NCBI GenBank assembly: GCA_002336035.1
Contig: DDED01000216.1
Span: forward strand, 1 to 26,369
Origin: Cellvibrionales bacterium UBA1963
GTDB lineage: Bacteria; Pseudomonadota; Gammaproteobacteria; Pseudomonadales; UBA7434
DNA length: 26,369 bases
Direction of reading: 5' to 3'
Shown here: piece by piece, positions 1 to 7,424 of the stretch
Numbering within the stretch: position 1 is the first letter of the stretch
Layout of the letters: every line of letters begins with the position of its first letter
Notes under the pieces: generated by a model
The model's database searches: none
What the model was told of the DNA's origin: nothing
The model's input: only the letters and a program-made list of their open reading frames with translations
Made by a program: the position numbers and the translations under genes

Positions 1-34
1 CTCGTTATTACACAAGGTAATACCACGACCCGCA

Positions 35-607
35 GTGAATAGGGTATGGATAGACCTGAGTTCGATTTTAGCGAGTACTTTTAGTCATGCGGGTAATCCT
101 AACAACGAACTAAGCGGCCACTATAACCCATTCACTGAAGCACTAGAGAAAACCACCACCGCCAATGAACTGCGATTTAATCTCAACAATATGAACAGCA
201 ATACAAACCATTTACCACTCTTTTTGCCAAAGAAAAAAGACTTAACCAGCAATCAAAAAAAATCCAATATACCCTTAAGCTATGAGCAAATATCAACCAT
301 TAATGCTTTGTTGGCTACCGGTGAATTTGTTAGCGCCGACTCAGAACCGTTAATTTATATCCACGGTGAAGATAAAAAAAACGACTATAAAACTGGTAGC
401 TCTGCAATGAATCAACTTTTAAAAATGAGCCTTAAAAGCTGGTTTAAAAACAACAAATATGAAAATAATTTTCTGAGCCAATTAACTAAAAGTGAGAAAA
501 TTCAATTAAATAATCCCACATTCAAGACCAAGCAGCACAAAGACTGGGATTATTCTGTTAAATTGACGGGACAGAAAATAAAAGTGCAGCTAGGCAAAGA
601 GCTGTAA
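35..607 (+). CDS. Hypothetical Asn/Lys-rich protein, possibly 5'-truncated by the window
   Basis: I do not recognise this protein. It is about 190 residues from a GTG at 35, but the same frame is open to base 2, so the true start may lie upstream of the window. The sequence is rich in Asn, Lys, Ser and Thr, with a weakly hydrophobic segment near the N-terminus (IDLSSILASTFSHAG) and no clear membrane span or catalytic motif. A central part (LPLFLPKKKDL, then SYEQISTINALLATGEF) and a short C-terminal part ending KVQLGKEL look like folded protein rather than random ORF. The next gene on the same strand begins 23 bases after its stop, so co-transcription with the RDD protein is plausible. No ribosome binding site supports the GTG. 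It is called a gene because it is long, uninterrupted and lies in line with its neighbour. Function unknown. Confidence 0.55.
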   Translation: MNRVWIDLSSILASTFSHAGNPNNELSGHYNPFTEALEKTTTANELRFNLNNMNSNTNHLPLFLPKKKDLTSNQKKSNIPLSYEQISTINALLATGEFVSADSEPLIYIHGEDKKNDYKTGSSAMNQLLKMSLKSWFKNNKYENNFLSQLTKSEKIQLNNPTFKTKQHKDWDYSVKLTGQKIKVQLGKEL

Positions 608-630
608 GATACACTCTCGTTAAAGCATCC

Positions 631-1158
631 ATGAAACCGACGTATGACCCGACCATAACAATTATGACAACTCATGAAAAAAATTCAAATCAGTCTGTTG
701 CGCCCCTTGGCCGGAGACTAATGGCAATGCTATACGATGCCTTTTTATTGATGGCTATATTAATGTGCACCAGTGCAGTTTATACCGTTATCGCAGTAAC
801 GATCACGGGAGACTTTAATCAATCAGCAACAATTAATACTGATGATGTACTTCATGATCTTCGACCGATAGAGTTGGGCTGGCCAATACTGCCCGTACTC
901 GGCTTAGTCTATATTGGGTTTTTCATTTATTTCTGGCGCAATACGGGCCAAACTTTGGGCATGCTCGTATGGAAAATCAAAGTCGTCTCAACCAGTCACG
1001 AAGCTATTTCGATCCCACAAGGTTTGACGCGAATCATTATTGCTTTTTTCTCAGCCACTGCATGTGGCATGGGATATTTGGTTTTACTAAGAAAAGATAC
1101 TCAGCAATCATGGCATGATCGCGCTTCAAACACGAAAGTAATTCGCTTAAATAATTAA
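631..1158 (+). CDS. RDD family integral membrane protein
   Basis: Small multi-spanning inner-membrane protein of the RDD family, named for a conserved Arg and two Asp. The first signature is visible as PLGRRLMAMLYDAF near residue 25, at the start of the first hydrophobic helix. A second helix follows around residues 88-105 (ILPVLGLVYIGFFIYF), then the typical NTGQTLGMLVWKIKVV segment and a third helix near residues 130-150. The end, WHDRASNTKVI, also matches the family. Known members have been proposed as transporters, but the activity of most is undefined. Two starts are possible: ATG at 631 (used here) or ATG at 664; neither has a convincing ribosome binding site, and both leave the domain intact. 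In many gammaproteobacteria an RDD gene lies next to lptF/lptG. Here it does too, but it converges on them, with 48 bases between the stops. Confidence 0.85.
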   Translation: MKPTYDPTITIMTTHEKNSNQSVAPLGRRLMAMLYDAFLLMAILMCTSAVYTVIAVTITGDFNQSATINTDDVLHDLRPIELGWPILPVLGLVYIGFFIYFWRNTGQTLGMLVWKIKVVSTSHEAISIPQGLTRIIIAFFSATACGMGYLVLLRKDTQQSWHDRASNTKVIRLNN

Positions 1159-1206
1159 ACCAGACCATGCTAAAAATGCAATCTGAATTGGGAAACCAAA
1201 AAACTG

Positions 1207-2271
1207 CTATCTGGCTCTATAAAGTAAAATAAGACCTAATCCTGACATCAAAAGGATAGGACTTAGCACCGCATAAAACGGTGAGAAACCGTAAATAAGA
1301 CTGCTAGGGCCCAATAAGTTCTGAGCAAACTGAAACCCTATCCCCACCACTACACCAATGAAAATTCGGTAACCCATGGTTGATGAGCGAAGTGGCCCAA
1401 AAATAAAAGATAAAGCGATTATCACCAAACTCATAATCGCAAGAGGATGCAGGCACTTTTGCCAAAAAGCCAACTCATAAACTTTACTGTCAAGACCTTG
1501 TTGCTCTAAAAAAGTAATATATTCAAACAACCCTGATGGCGATAATTCTGAGGCATCAAGAGACAGATAAGATAGCATTTTTGGTGTCAACTGAGTCGCC
1601 CAAAATTGAGTCGTGAACTGGTCTTGTGTGATGTCATTACCCTCAAAAGAAGTGATCTTTACCGTTTCGAGCAACCAATCCTTGCCCTGAAAGCTCGCAC
1701 GATCAGCTATTAATATTTGCTGCAGCGCACCCAGAGTATCAAATTTAAAAAGCGTAACACCGTACAAAACACCGCCGGGTTGAATCACATTAAAATGCAT
1801 GAAATGGTCGGCTTCTCGATGCCAAAGACCACTTTGCGACACTAATGACTGATCACTACCGGATAATTGTAAATCCCTATGACTGGTCGCCCATTGGTCA
1901 GTAACCGGAGAAATTAATTCAGCAATCACAATTGATAACAGAATCAACCACAGAATTGGCTTGAACACTAACCGAATCAATTGAAATAATGAGACGCCAC
2001 TGGCTCGCATAACCATAATTTCACTGCTGCTAGAGAGCATGCCCATAGCCACTAAACAACCAATAAAAGTCGACAAAGGAATAAATTCATTCACTCGTCC
2101 AGGAACCGTCAACCCAATATAGATAAACGCCTGTCGCAGAGTATAGTCATTGCGTAAATCCCCAAGTTGGTCAATTAATGCAGACAGGACATCCAGGCCT
2201 AAGATTACAAGTAACACAATAAAAACAGAAGAGAATATTTTACTGCTGATGTAGGCGCTTAGTTTATTCAT
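1207..2271 (-). CDS. lptG: LPS export ABC transporter permease LptG
   Basis: Inner-membrane permease of the LptB2FG transporter, which extracts lipopolysaccharide from the inner membrane and feeds it to the LptC-LptA bridge. The 354-residue length is normal. The layout is three N-terminal membrane helices, a large periplasmic beta-jellyroll region (about residues 125-260), then three C-terminal helices. Family motifs include the amphipathic start LSAYISSKIFSSV, the segment VPGRVNEFIPLSTFIGCL, and the coupling region SSEIMVMRASGVS. The start ATG lies inside the end of lptF (8-base overlap), so the two are translationally coupled, as expected for subunits needed in equal amounts. LptG is told from LptF by gene order (second) and by the C-terminal segment ending GLILLYRAR. 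LptB and LptC are not in the window. Confidence 0.95.
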   Translation of the reverse strand: MNKLSAYISSKIFSSVFIVLLVILGLDVLSALIDQLGDLRNDYTLRQAFIYIGLTVPGRVNEFIPLSTFIGCLVAMGMLSSSSEIMVMRASGVSLFQLIRLVFKPILWLILLSIVIAELISPVTDQWATSHRDLQLSGSDQSLVSQSGLWHREADHFMHFNVIQPGGVLYGVTLFKFDTLGALQQILIADRASFQGKDWLLETVKITSFEGNDITQDQFTTQFWATQLTPKMLSYLSLDASELSPSGLFEYITFLEQQGLDSKVYELAFWQKCLHPLAIMSLVIIALSFIFGPLRSSTMGYRIFIGVVVGIGFQFAQNLLGPSSLIYGFSPFYAVLSPILLMSGLGLILLYRAR

Positions 2272-3373
2272 GCTGAACCGCCTTAAGGGTCAATTTAGAC
2301 GGCATAATGATTCTGTGAATGTCTTCCTTCAGAAGAATAGACAGCGCAAGAGTCAAAAATAAGACGTGCACTATCCAAATCGAAATTGGTGGCTGTGATC
2401 CAGATTCAACCATTGTTCTTACCGACGTAATAGAAATAATATAAATTAAATACATTAAAATGGCGGGTAACAATTTAAGATAACGGCCGCTTCTATTGTC
2501 AGTCTTACTCAATGCCAATGCCATCATAGCAACGACTAATACCACTACTGGCAATGAAAGACGCCAGTGCAAAGCAGCAATATCGGTCTTTGAATTAGAA
2601 TCAATTAACGCCAAGGTTGGTTTAGCGTCAACCTCTAGCTGCACCTGCTCATCTCGTCGAGAAACAGTCAAACTCTGCGAATAGTGGGCGAAATCTGTAA
2701 TACGATAATCTGCTCGGCCAATGAAACCGTCATAGACAACACCATCGACTAAATGTAAATAACGTGGCAAAGATGCATCGCTATTCGTTATTCGTGCTGA
2801 ATTAGCACGAACAATTAGAACACTGCCATTGTCATTATAATCTACTAACAATATATCACTGATCGTTTTATCTTGTTGATCATAAGAGTGGGCATAACTC
2901 ACGCTTTGATTGTTATAGCCATGCTGAAATTTACCCGCCCGAACAAAAGAGAAAACGTTATTATCATTAGAATTTTTTAGCAAAACCTGCAATTGATTGA
3001 GGCTGCTAGGGGCAGCAATTAAGGTGAGATATGCAACCAGAAAACTCACCATAAATGCGGGAAATAAGGTAATACCGACCAACCGTTTTTTACTGACGCC
3101 GCAGGCACTGATAACCACCATTTCACTGTCGGTGTATAAACGGCCTAATGCGAGTAATACACCAATAAAAAAGCCTAGAGGTATCACTAGTGGTAAAAAA
3201 TCAGGGATACGATAAAAAATGACCCAGAAAACGATTTCTGATGAAAGATCGCCCAAGCTGGATTGCGACAAGTATTTCGCCAATCGACCACTGGTGACAA
3301 TGCACAACAAAACAAGTGTCACTGCTGCACTGGTTTGGAATATTTGCCTGCAAATATAGCGGAATAGAATCAT
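2264..3373 (-). CDS. lptF: LPS export ABC transporter permease LptF
   Basis: First permease subunit of the lipopolysaccharide exporter LptB2FG. It is 369 residues, with an N-terminal helix set starting RYICRQIFQTSAAVTLV, the characteristic YRIPDFLPLVIPLGFFIGVL segment, and the coupling sequence SEMVVISACGVSKKRL, followed by a periplasmic domain and three C-terminal helices (for example LPVVVLVVAMMALALS). It ends with a short cytoplasmic tail. Transcription runs towards lptG, which it overlaps by 8 bases. In many gammaproteobacteria pepA lies divergently upstream; here it does not, and a 357-base gene-free stretch lies upstream instead. The ATG at 3373 has no clear Shine-Dalgarno sequence, and an inverted repeat (3393-3420) sits in the leader about 20 bases upstream. 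Confidence 0.95.
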   Translation of the reverse strand: MILFRYICRQIFQTSAAVTLVLLCIVTSGRLAKYLSQSSLGDLSSEIVFWVIFYRIPDFLPLVIPLGFFIGVLLALGRLYTDSEMVVISACGVSKKRLVGITLFPAFMVSFLVAYLTLIAAPSSLNQLQVLLKNSNDNNVFSFVRAGKFQHGYNNQSVSYAHSYDQQDKTISDILLVDYNDNGSVLIVRANSARITNSDASLPRYLHLVDGVVYDGFIGRADYRITDFAHYSQSLTVSRRDEQVQLEVDAKPTLALIDSNSKTDIAALHWRLSLPVVVLVVAMMALALSKTDNRSGRYLKLLPAILMYLIYIISITSVRTMVESGSQPPISIWIVHVLFLTLALSILLKEDIHRIIMPSKLTLKAVQHE

Positions 3374-3392
3374 AAGTCGTTAACAGCTATCG

Positions 3393-3420
3393 ATAGGTTC
3401 AATCCATTAAAACAACCTAT
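3393..3420 (-). promoter_or_regulatory. Inverted repeat in the lptFG leader
   Basis: The arms ATAGGTT (3393-3399) and AACCTAT (3414-3420) are separated by 14 bases, and a CTATCGATAG palindrome overlaps the inner edge (3387-3396). The structure lies 20 to 47 bases upstream of the lptF ATG. It could be a leader hairpin affecting translation or a protein operator; with 7-base arms, chance is not excluded. Confidence 0.3.
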
Positions 3421-3701
3421 GACCTAAAAAAGCAATATGACAATTAACAAGCATGCATTAATCGCATCAGCCATCGTAATGAGCGTTTCAGGATCATAAT
3501 GATGCACTCGTATGGAAAAAAAGACCTAGCGATTGCGGTAAAAATAATCAAAAGTGTGATTTATAACCGCCGAAAAACGACTTTTAGGTAATTAGTTCGC
3601 ATTTGACTCAGTAAAACTGGCAGTTCGTTCGTCAGCGTCTATCATCAATAATGTAACCGTCAGTTGATTGTTACAACTCCAGGTCAAAATAACCTCTTAT
3701 G

Positions 3702-3728
3702 AAGACGTCCATTGGGCGTCTTTTTTTT
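3702..3728 (+). terminator. Rho-independent terminator on the plus strand with no visible gene
   Basis: Stem AAGACGTCC (3702-3710) pairs with GGGCGTCTT (3714-3722) around an ATT loop, with one G-U pair, and is followed by a T run to 3728. Read on the minus strand, the T run would precede the hairpin, so it cannot be an ordinary terminator for the leftward DUF2288 gene. The last plus-strand gene upstream is the RDD gene, more than 2.5 kb away and beyond the antisense lptFG genes. The terminator may therefore end a small non-coding RNA starting in 3374-3700. Confidence 0.7.
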
Positions 3729-3730
3729 GT

Positions 3731-4027
3731 CTAGGTGTTTTTAATCTGCTGGACCAGCACCCATGGCGCTGTTACCACTGCCCATAAATATTCGTCTTGA
3801 CCGTGCCAATCCAAGGCTTGAGCGTCACTCACTGGGACTAACTGATTACCATCAATCCATTGAGAGACAGACGTTGCATCGTCTGAGGATACTGCCGCTG
3901 CAACGTCAACTAAATTTAGATTTTCTTCAACAAACAAAACTTTTCCAGCTGCAAAATATCTTGCCAGTTCGCGCCAAGCAATTTGACTCGTCTGTTGATG
4001 TAGATTTTGTAGTGCGTCATCACTCAT
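3731..4027 (-). CDS. DUF2288 family protein
   Basis: Small soluble protein of 98 residues, a usual length for DUF2288. Family features are the N-terminal helix with the segment IAWRELARYFAAGKVL, the LNLVDVAAAVSSDDA stretch, the QWIDGNQLVPVSDAQA region and a C-terminal LWAVVTAPWVLVQ helix. The molecular function of the family is unknown. The ATG at 4027 is preceded at seven bases by AAGG, a fair ribosome binding site. It starts 27 bases after the cinA stop on the same strand, so the two are probably co-transcribed. It is not preceded by any promoter I can see. Confidence 0.85.
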   Translation of the reverse strand: MSDDALQNLHQQTSQIAWRELARYFAAGKVLFVEENLNLVDVAAAVSSDDATSVSQWIDGNQLVPVSDAQALDWHGQDEYLWAVVTAPWVLVQQIKNT

Positions 4028-4054
4028 GAACGGGCCTTGTTGACAACCTCAACG

Positions 4055-5326
4055 CTAGTGAGATTTCCGTTGAAAATAATCAGGCAGCGAAGTAGAACCC
4101 AATAAAAATCGGCGCATTAGATCTAAGGCCAATGCACTCACCATCGTTTGAAAGAATTGCCTGCTGACAGGGTAATTAAATCGATGGCTCTGTAAATTAT
4201 CTCTATCACCCCATGCTATCCAAACGGTGCCTACCGGTTTCTCTTCAGTGCCACCAGAAGGTCCCGCAATGCCAGATACAGCGATGGCATAATCAGCTGA
4301 AGAAAATTCGATTGCACCGAGAGCCATTGCCCGCACGACTTGTTCACTCACGGCGCCAAACTGTTCAATTAAATGATTATCAACCCCTAAAACCGTCTGT
4401 TTAATGGCATTAGAATAGCTAACAAAACCTGCTTCAAATACTGAAGAGACACCGCTTACTCCAGTTAACTGCGAGGCAATCATCCCACCAGTGCATGACT
4501 CAGCGACCGTTATTTGCTGCTTACGCTGCTGCAGTAAGTCAACCACCACGGAGGCTAAGCTATCATCGTTTTCACCCACTATGAACTCACCGACAATGGT
4601 CTCTAGTTCTTTTTCGCAAGCATTACGTAAATCGACAGAATCCATACTATCAATTTCAAGCTTAAGTTCTAACAATGGCGCTCCGGCGCGAAAACCGACT
4701 GTCACTTCTTCAGGCCAGTCTGGGCAATGATCTGCCAATAACTGCTGCAGCGCAGATTCTCCCATACCGAATAGTTTTAAGCGTCTTACTAAACGCGCTT
4801 TTGCTGATGGAAAGGCACGCTTAAGTGCGTCTGAAACTGACCCCCCGAGCATGGCTGTTAGCTCAGAAGGCACACCGGGAGTGCACAACAAAAGACACTC
4901 GTTAAAAACAAGCTGAATACCCACCGCACTTCCAATAGGGTTAGCTATCACTGATGAATTTTCTGGCAAAAAACTCTGCTTTAAATTCGCCGCATTAGCT
5001 TCAACGCCTTTAGTGTTGCACCATGTAATGACATGGCTTAACGCTTCAGGATTTTCTATTAAAGGCTGGCCACTGAGCATAGATAAAGCTTCGGCAGTCA
5101 AGTCGTCAACGGTTGGTCCTAAACCTCCATTAACAATTACGATGCCATATCTTGCTGTGAGATTTTTTAATTCCTCAACAATTAGATCAAGGTCATCACC
5201 TACCGTCACTTTGTGGGCCACATCAAAACCCTGCAAAGCCAGCGACTGAGCAATTCTTGAAGAATTTGAATCAACAGTATCACCTGTCATTAATTCATTT
5301 CCTGTTAATAATAACGCTACTTTCAA
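4055..5326 (-). CDS. cinA: CinA family protein, NMN amidohydrolase domain (PncC)
   Basis: Two-domain protein of 423 residues, full length for CinA. The N-terminal molybdopterin-binding-like (COG1058) domain carries LLLTGNELMTGDTVDSNS at the start and GGLGPTVDD at 67-75. The C-terminal domain (about 255-415) carries AESCTGG (275-281) and SGIAGPSGGT (351-360), the nicotinamide-mononucleotide deamidase signatures. Known C-terminal domains return NMN to nicotinic acid mononucleotide in the pyridine nucleotide salvage cycle; the N-terminal domain of some homologues has ADP-ribose pyrophosphatase activity. The start is TTG at 5326: no ATG is suitably placed, and a GAGGAG sequence lies six bases upstream. 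It follows the TetR gene by 50 bases and precedes DUF2288 by 27 bases, all leftward. Confidence 0.93.
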   Translation of the reverse strand: MKVALLLTGNELMTGDTVDSNSSRIAQSLALQGFDVAHKVTVGDDLDLIVEELKNLTARYGIVIVNGGLGPTVDDLTAEALSMLSGQPLIENPEALSHVITWCNTKGVEANAANLKQSFLPENSSVIANPIGSAVGIQLVFNECLLLCTPGVPSELTAMLGGSVSDALKRAFPSAKARLVRRLKLFGMGESALQQLLADHCPDWPEEVTVGFRAGAPLLELKLEIDSMDSVDLRNACEKELETIVGEFIVGENDDSLASVVVDLLQQRKQQITVAESCTGGMIASQLTGVSGVSSVFEAGFVSYSNAIKQTVLGVDNHLIEQFGAVSEQVVRAMALGAIEFSSADYAIAVSGIAGPSGGTEEKPVGTVWIAWGDRDNLQSHRFNYPVSRQFFQTMVSALALDLMRRFLLGSTSLPDYFQRKSH

Positions 5327-5332
5327 AAAAAA

Positions 5333-5338
5333 CTCCTC
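5333..5338 (-). promoter_or_regulatory. Ribosome binding site fixing the TTG start of cinA
   Basis: On the minus strand GAGGAG stands six bases before TTG at 5326-5324. The TTG codes for the first residue of the conserved MKVALLLTGNE start, and no ATG or GTG gives that N-terminus. Confidence 0.75.
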
Positions 5339-5376
5339 GTATAAAATATTAAGAATTATCTACTGTTAATAAAAAA

Positions 5377-6039
5377 TTAACTGCTTTGCTTAGCTAACAA
5401 ACCGCCAACAATAAAGTCAATTAAATTTTCTGTTCGCCATTTTAAAGACTCAGCATCAAGCTCTATGGCTTGGGTGCGTCGTGCCTCATCCCACTCTGCA
5501 ATAGCGGTCATCGTTTGTCTACCCATTAACTGCAAACGCAGATGAATAACAGGAAGGGGTAGCGGCTTTAACGACTTAATCATTAAACTGGTGATTTCAA
5601 ACATGGCCCGATTTCTTTCACGATTTTTTTGAAACAACTCTCGCCCAGGTTGATAGGCATACAATTGAGCTAAGGTAGAAACATAGATACTATGATCGGC
5701 AGGTTTAAGCAATTCTTCAGCAAATGGCCTCACAAAGACTTCTGCTAACTTTCTGACGGTGACGACTTCACCTCGATGCTGAAGAAGATCAAGTCGCCGA
5801 AGCCGTTCTTGATTAATAGGGGTAATACGATAATTGAGAATGGCTTCAATGAGTCCATCGCGACTGCCAAAATGGTATTGCAATGCGGAGTGATTTTTAT
5901 GCCCGGCCTCTTTAGCGATCATCCGTGTTGAAACCGCTTCTAAGCCATGGGTTGCAAACAATCGCTCTGCAGCGGTTAGCAGCGTCATGGCGCCAGTTTC
6001 CACTGCATCAGAATTGAAATCGAGCATTTTAGTTGGCAT
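5377..6039 (-). CDS. TetR/AcrR family transcriptional regulator
   Basis: A 220-residue DNA-binding repressor-type protein. The N-terminal TetR helix-turn-helix is clear: LLTAAERLFATHGLEAVSTR (about 20-39), then IAKEAGHKNHSALQYHFGS (about 41-59), with the usual YHFGSRDGL junction into helix 4. The rest is a helical ligand-binding domain too diverged to predict a ligand. ATG at 6039 has a GGCGGA ribosome binding site. The gene lies 47 bases downstream of an enoyl-CoA isomerase-like gene and probably shares its promoter; an acyl-CoA or related metabolite is a reasonable inferred ligand. Candidate palindromes occur in the promoter region of that operon (6907-6916). It could also act on the hsa genes 6 to 13 kb away, but nothing in the sequence shows it. 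Confidence 0.9.
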   Translation of the reverse strand: MPTKMLDFNSDAVETGAMTLLTAAERLFATHGLEAVSTRMIAKEAGHKNHSALQYHFGSRDGLIEAILNYRITPINQERLRRLDLLQHRGEVVTVRKLAEVFVRPFAEELLKPADHSIYVSTLAQLYAYQPGRELFQKNRERNRAMFEITSLMIKSLKPLPLPVIHLRLQLMGRQTMTAIAEWDEARRTQAIELDAESLKWRTENLIDFIVGGLLAKQSS

Positions 6040-6086
6040 TTATTCCGCCTGTAAAGGAAATGAACATATCTGCTCACTGTGAAAAT

Positions 6087-6863
6087 CTACGTTTCAGTAT
6101 CAAATTGTGCGAAATCAGGGGGTCGTTTTTCAACAAACGCAGCCATGGCTTCTTTTGATTCAGGAGAGCGCAAAGCCTCGCCAAACCGTTCCATCTCATA
6201 AACTATTCTATCAGTCAATGGCTCTTCATTTCGACGCATAAGGCGTTTAGCCTCACGGATTGTCTTCTTAGGTAACTTAGCGATTCGTTTAGCGTCCTCT
6301 GCAACGATCTCTTGCAACTGGTCCTCAAGACAAATATGACCGATTAAACCACATGCCTTTGCTTCTTCCGCGGTAATTCTCTCAGCAAACATCAACAGAC
6401 GCGCTGCCACCTGATAACCTAAATACTTAGGCATCAATAACGATGAGCCCGCCTCAGGAACCACGCCCAGAGTGACAAAGGGGGTTGAAAAAAAAGCACG
6501 CTCAACAGCGTATACCTTATCACAATGCAATAAAATAGTCGTACCTATGCCAATAGCTGGACCATTAACTGCCGCCAAAATAGGGATGTCAGTATTCGCC
6601 AAACGAATCAATAGTTGCACAACAGGGGATGTTTCGTCATCAGGCGGCTGTGACATAAAATCAGCGATATCATTACCTGCGCTAAAAAAATCCCCCGCAC
6701 CCGTCAAGACAACCACCTTGATCTTAGCTTCCTCTTCAGCACGAAGAATAGCCTGATTGGTTTGACTATAGATAGCATTATTCATTGGGTTCTTTTTTTC
6801 TGGTCGATTGAATGTAACCGTTAACACACCTTGATCAAAATTAATTAAAACGGGATCTTTCAT
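6087..6863 (-). CDS. Crotonase superfamily protein, enoyl-CoA delta-isomerase type
   Basis: A 258-residue crotonase-fold enzyme acting on acyl-CoA. The oxyanion-hole segments are present: the SAGNDIADF region near 61-69 and NGPAIGIG at 100-107. The two hydratase glutamates (Glu144 and Glu164 of rat crotonase) are replaced by Thr109 and Phe129, but a Glu stands at 137 in VVPEAGSS. That is the position of the single catalytic Glu in delta3,delta2-enoyl-CoA isomerases of the Eci1/ECI2 type, so double-bond isomerisation is more likely than hydration. The start is ATG at 6863, not an upstream in-frame ATG at 6923, because a perfect AAGGAGG lies seven bases before it and the protein then begins where the domain begins. 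A TetR gene follows 47 bases downstream. Confidence 0.88.
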   Translation of the reverse strand: MKDPVLINFDQGVLTVTFNRPEKKNPMNNAIYSQTNQAILRAEEEAKIKVVVLTGAGDFFSAGNDIADFMSQPPDDETSPVVQLLIRLANTDIPILAAVNGPAIGIGTTILLHCDKVYAVERAFFSTPFVTLGVVPEAGSSLLMPKYLGYQVAARLLMFAERITAEEAKACGLIGHICLEDQLQEIVAEDAKRIAKLPKKTIREAKRLMRRNEEPLTDRIVYEMERFGEALRSPESKEAMAAFVEKRPPDFAQFDTET

Positions 6864-6870
6864 CACATAA

Positions 6871-6877
6871 CCTCCTT
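6871..6877 (-). promoter_or_regulatory. Strong ribosome binding site for the isomerase gene
   Basis: AAGGAGG on the minus strand is followed after seven bases by ATG at 6863. It settles the start and removes 20 spurious residues from the longer open frame. It is one of the strongest Shine-Dalgarno sequences in the window. Confidence 0.85.
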
Positions 6878-6906
6878 CAGAATTAATCACAATAGACCCC
6901 TTAATA

Positions 6907-6916
6907 TAATCGATTA
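6907..6916. promoter_or_regulatory. Palindrome in the isomerase/DUF3301 divergent region
   Basis: TAATCGATTA is a perfect 10-base palindrome 44 bases upstream of the isomerase start. A related imperfect copy (TTATCGATTAA, 6955-6965) lies with its centre 48 bases away. It may be an operator for the TetR protein encoded downstream, since such regulators usually control their own operon. The sequence is AT-rich, so chance palindromes are common. Confidence 0.3.
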
Positions 6917-7034
6917 ATAGCAAGGAAAATACTATTTTTGATCTTTTTATTGCCTTATCGATTAACTGAAATCGTGATTTTACAAGCCGAAGCCGCGCTA
7001 ATGCAAAATCAGATAAATTAAGCTAAAATGACTA

Positions 7035-7065
7035 TTGATGAAAGTTATTGTCGGTAATTTATAAT
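7035..7065 (+). promoter_or_regulatory. Possible promoter of the DUF3301-metallopeptidase pair
   Basis: A consensus -10 hexamer TATAAT (7060-7065) lies 24 bases before the DUF3301 start. The best -35, TTGATG (7035-7040), is 19 bases away, longer than the ideal 17, so only the -10 is reasonably supported. Confidence 0.4.
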
Positions 7066-7089
7066 CTTATACAAAAAGAAGGTTTTATT

Positions 7090-7422
7090 ATGAGCCTCAG
7101 CCTCTACCATATTATTTTTTTACTACTGGGATTACTGGTTGGTTGGTATTTTTTTTCCGAGCTAAAAGTGCGTGAAATGACGTTAGCTGCTGTCAGAAAA
7201 CACTGCCAGACAATGCAAGTACAACTTCTGGACCAAAGTATTGGCATGCATCGAGTCTGGTTTAAACGCGGCCCAGACAAACGTCTGCACTGGTGGAGAA
7301 ACTACCAATTCGAATTCACCTCAACGGGCGAGGAACGTTATCAAGGCTTTATTATCGTGCTGGGAAGTCAGATAGAAAGCATCGATCTAGGTGTTCATAA
7401 ATACCCTGATCAAGAAACTTAA
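7090..7422 (+). CDS. DUF3301 domain-containing membrane-anchored protein
   Basis: A 110-residue protein with one N-terminal membrane helix (SLYHIIFLLLGLLVGWYFF, about 4-22) and a cytoplasmic domain. Motifs typical of DUF3301 are AVRKHCQTMQVQLLDQSI, the RVWFKRGPDKRLHWWRNYQF run (Trp/Arg-rich), and EFTSTGEERYQGFIIVLG. Function is not known for the family. ATG at 7090 is preferred over an upstream in-frame start at 7048 because AGAAGG lies seven bases upstream and the membrane helix then sits at the N-terminus. The stop is two bases before the metallopeptidase start, indicating an operon and probable translational coupling. Confidence 0.85.
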   Translation: MSLSLYHIIFLLLGLLVGWYFFSELKVREMTLAAVRKHCQTMQVQLLDQSIGMHRVWFKRGPDKRLHWWRNYQFEFTSTGEERYQGFIIVLGSQIESIDLGVHKYPDQET

Positions 7423-7424
7423 AA

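Larger units (their letters stand above)
3374..3730. other. Gene-free stretch between lptF and DUF2288
   Basis: No convincing coding frame occurs here on either strand; the plus-strand ATGs lead to peptides of only a few residues. It must contain the lptFG promoter (reading left). It also contains the leader inverted repeat at 3393-3420 and, at its right end, a strong plus-strand terminator. A TTGACT at 3603-3608 on the plus strand has no good -10 at the right spacing, so I do not call a promoter there. Confidence 0.6.

Noticed and set aside
1..42. A short open frame at the left edge ending at 42 that might be the tail of an upstream gene.
   Set aside because: Only 13 codons are visible and they match nothing I can name; the competing frame is also open to the edge.
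3393..3420. GGTTCAATCC resembling a tRNA T-loop.
   Set aside because: The flanking bases do not form a T stem and no acceptor, D or anticodon arms can be placed around it.
3763..4029. Plus-strand 88-residue frame opposite DUF2288.
   Set aside because: It is the antisense of a conserved protein family member and has no features of its own.
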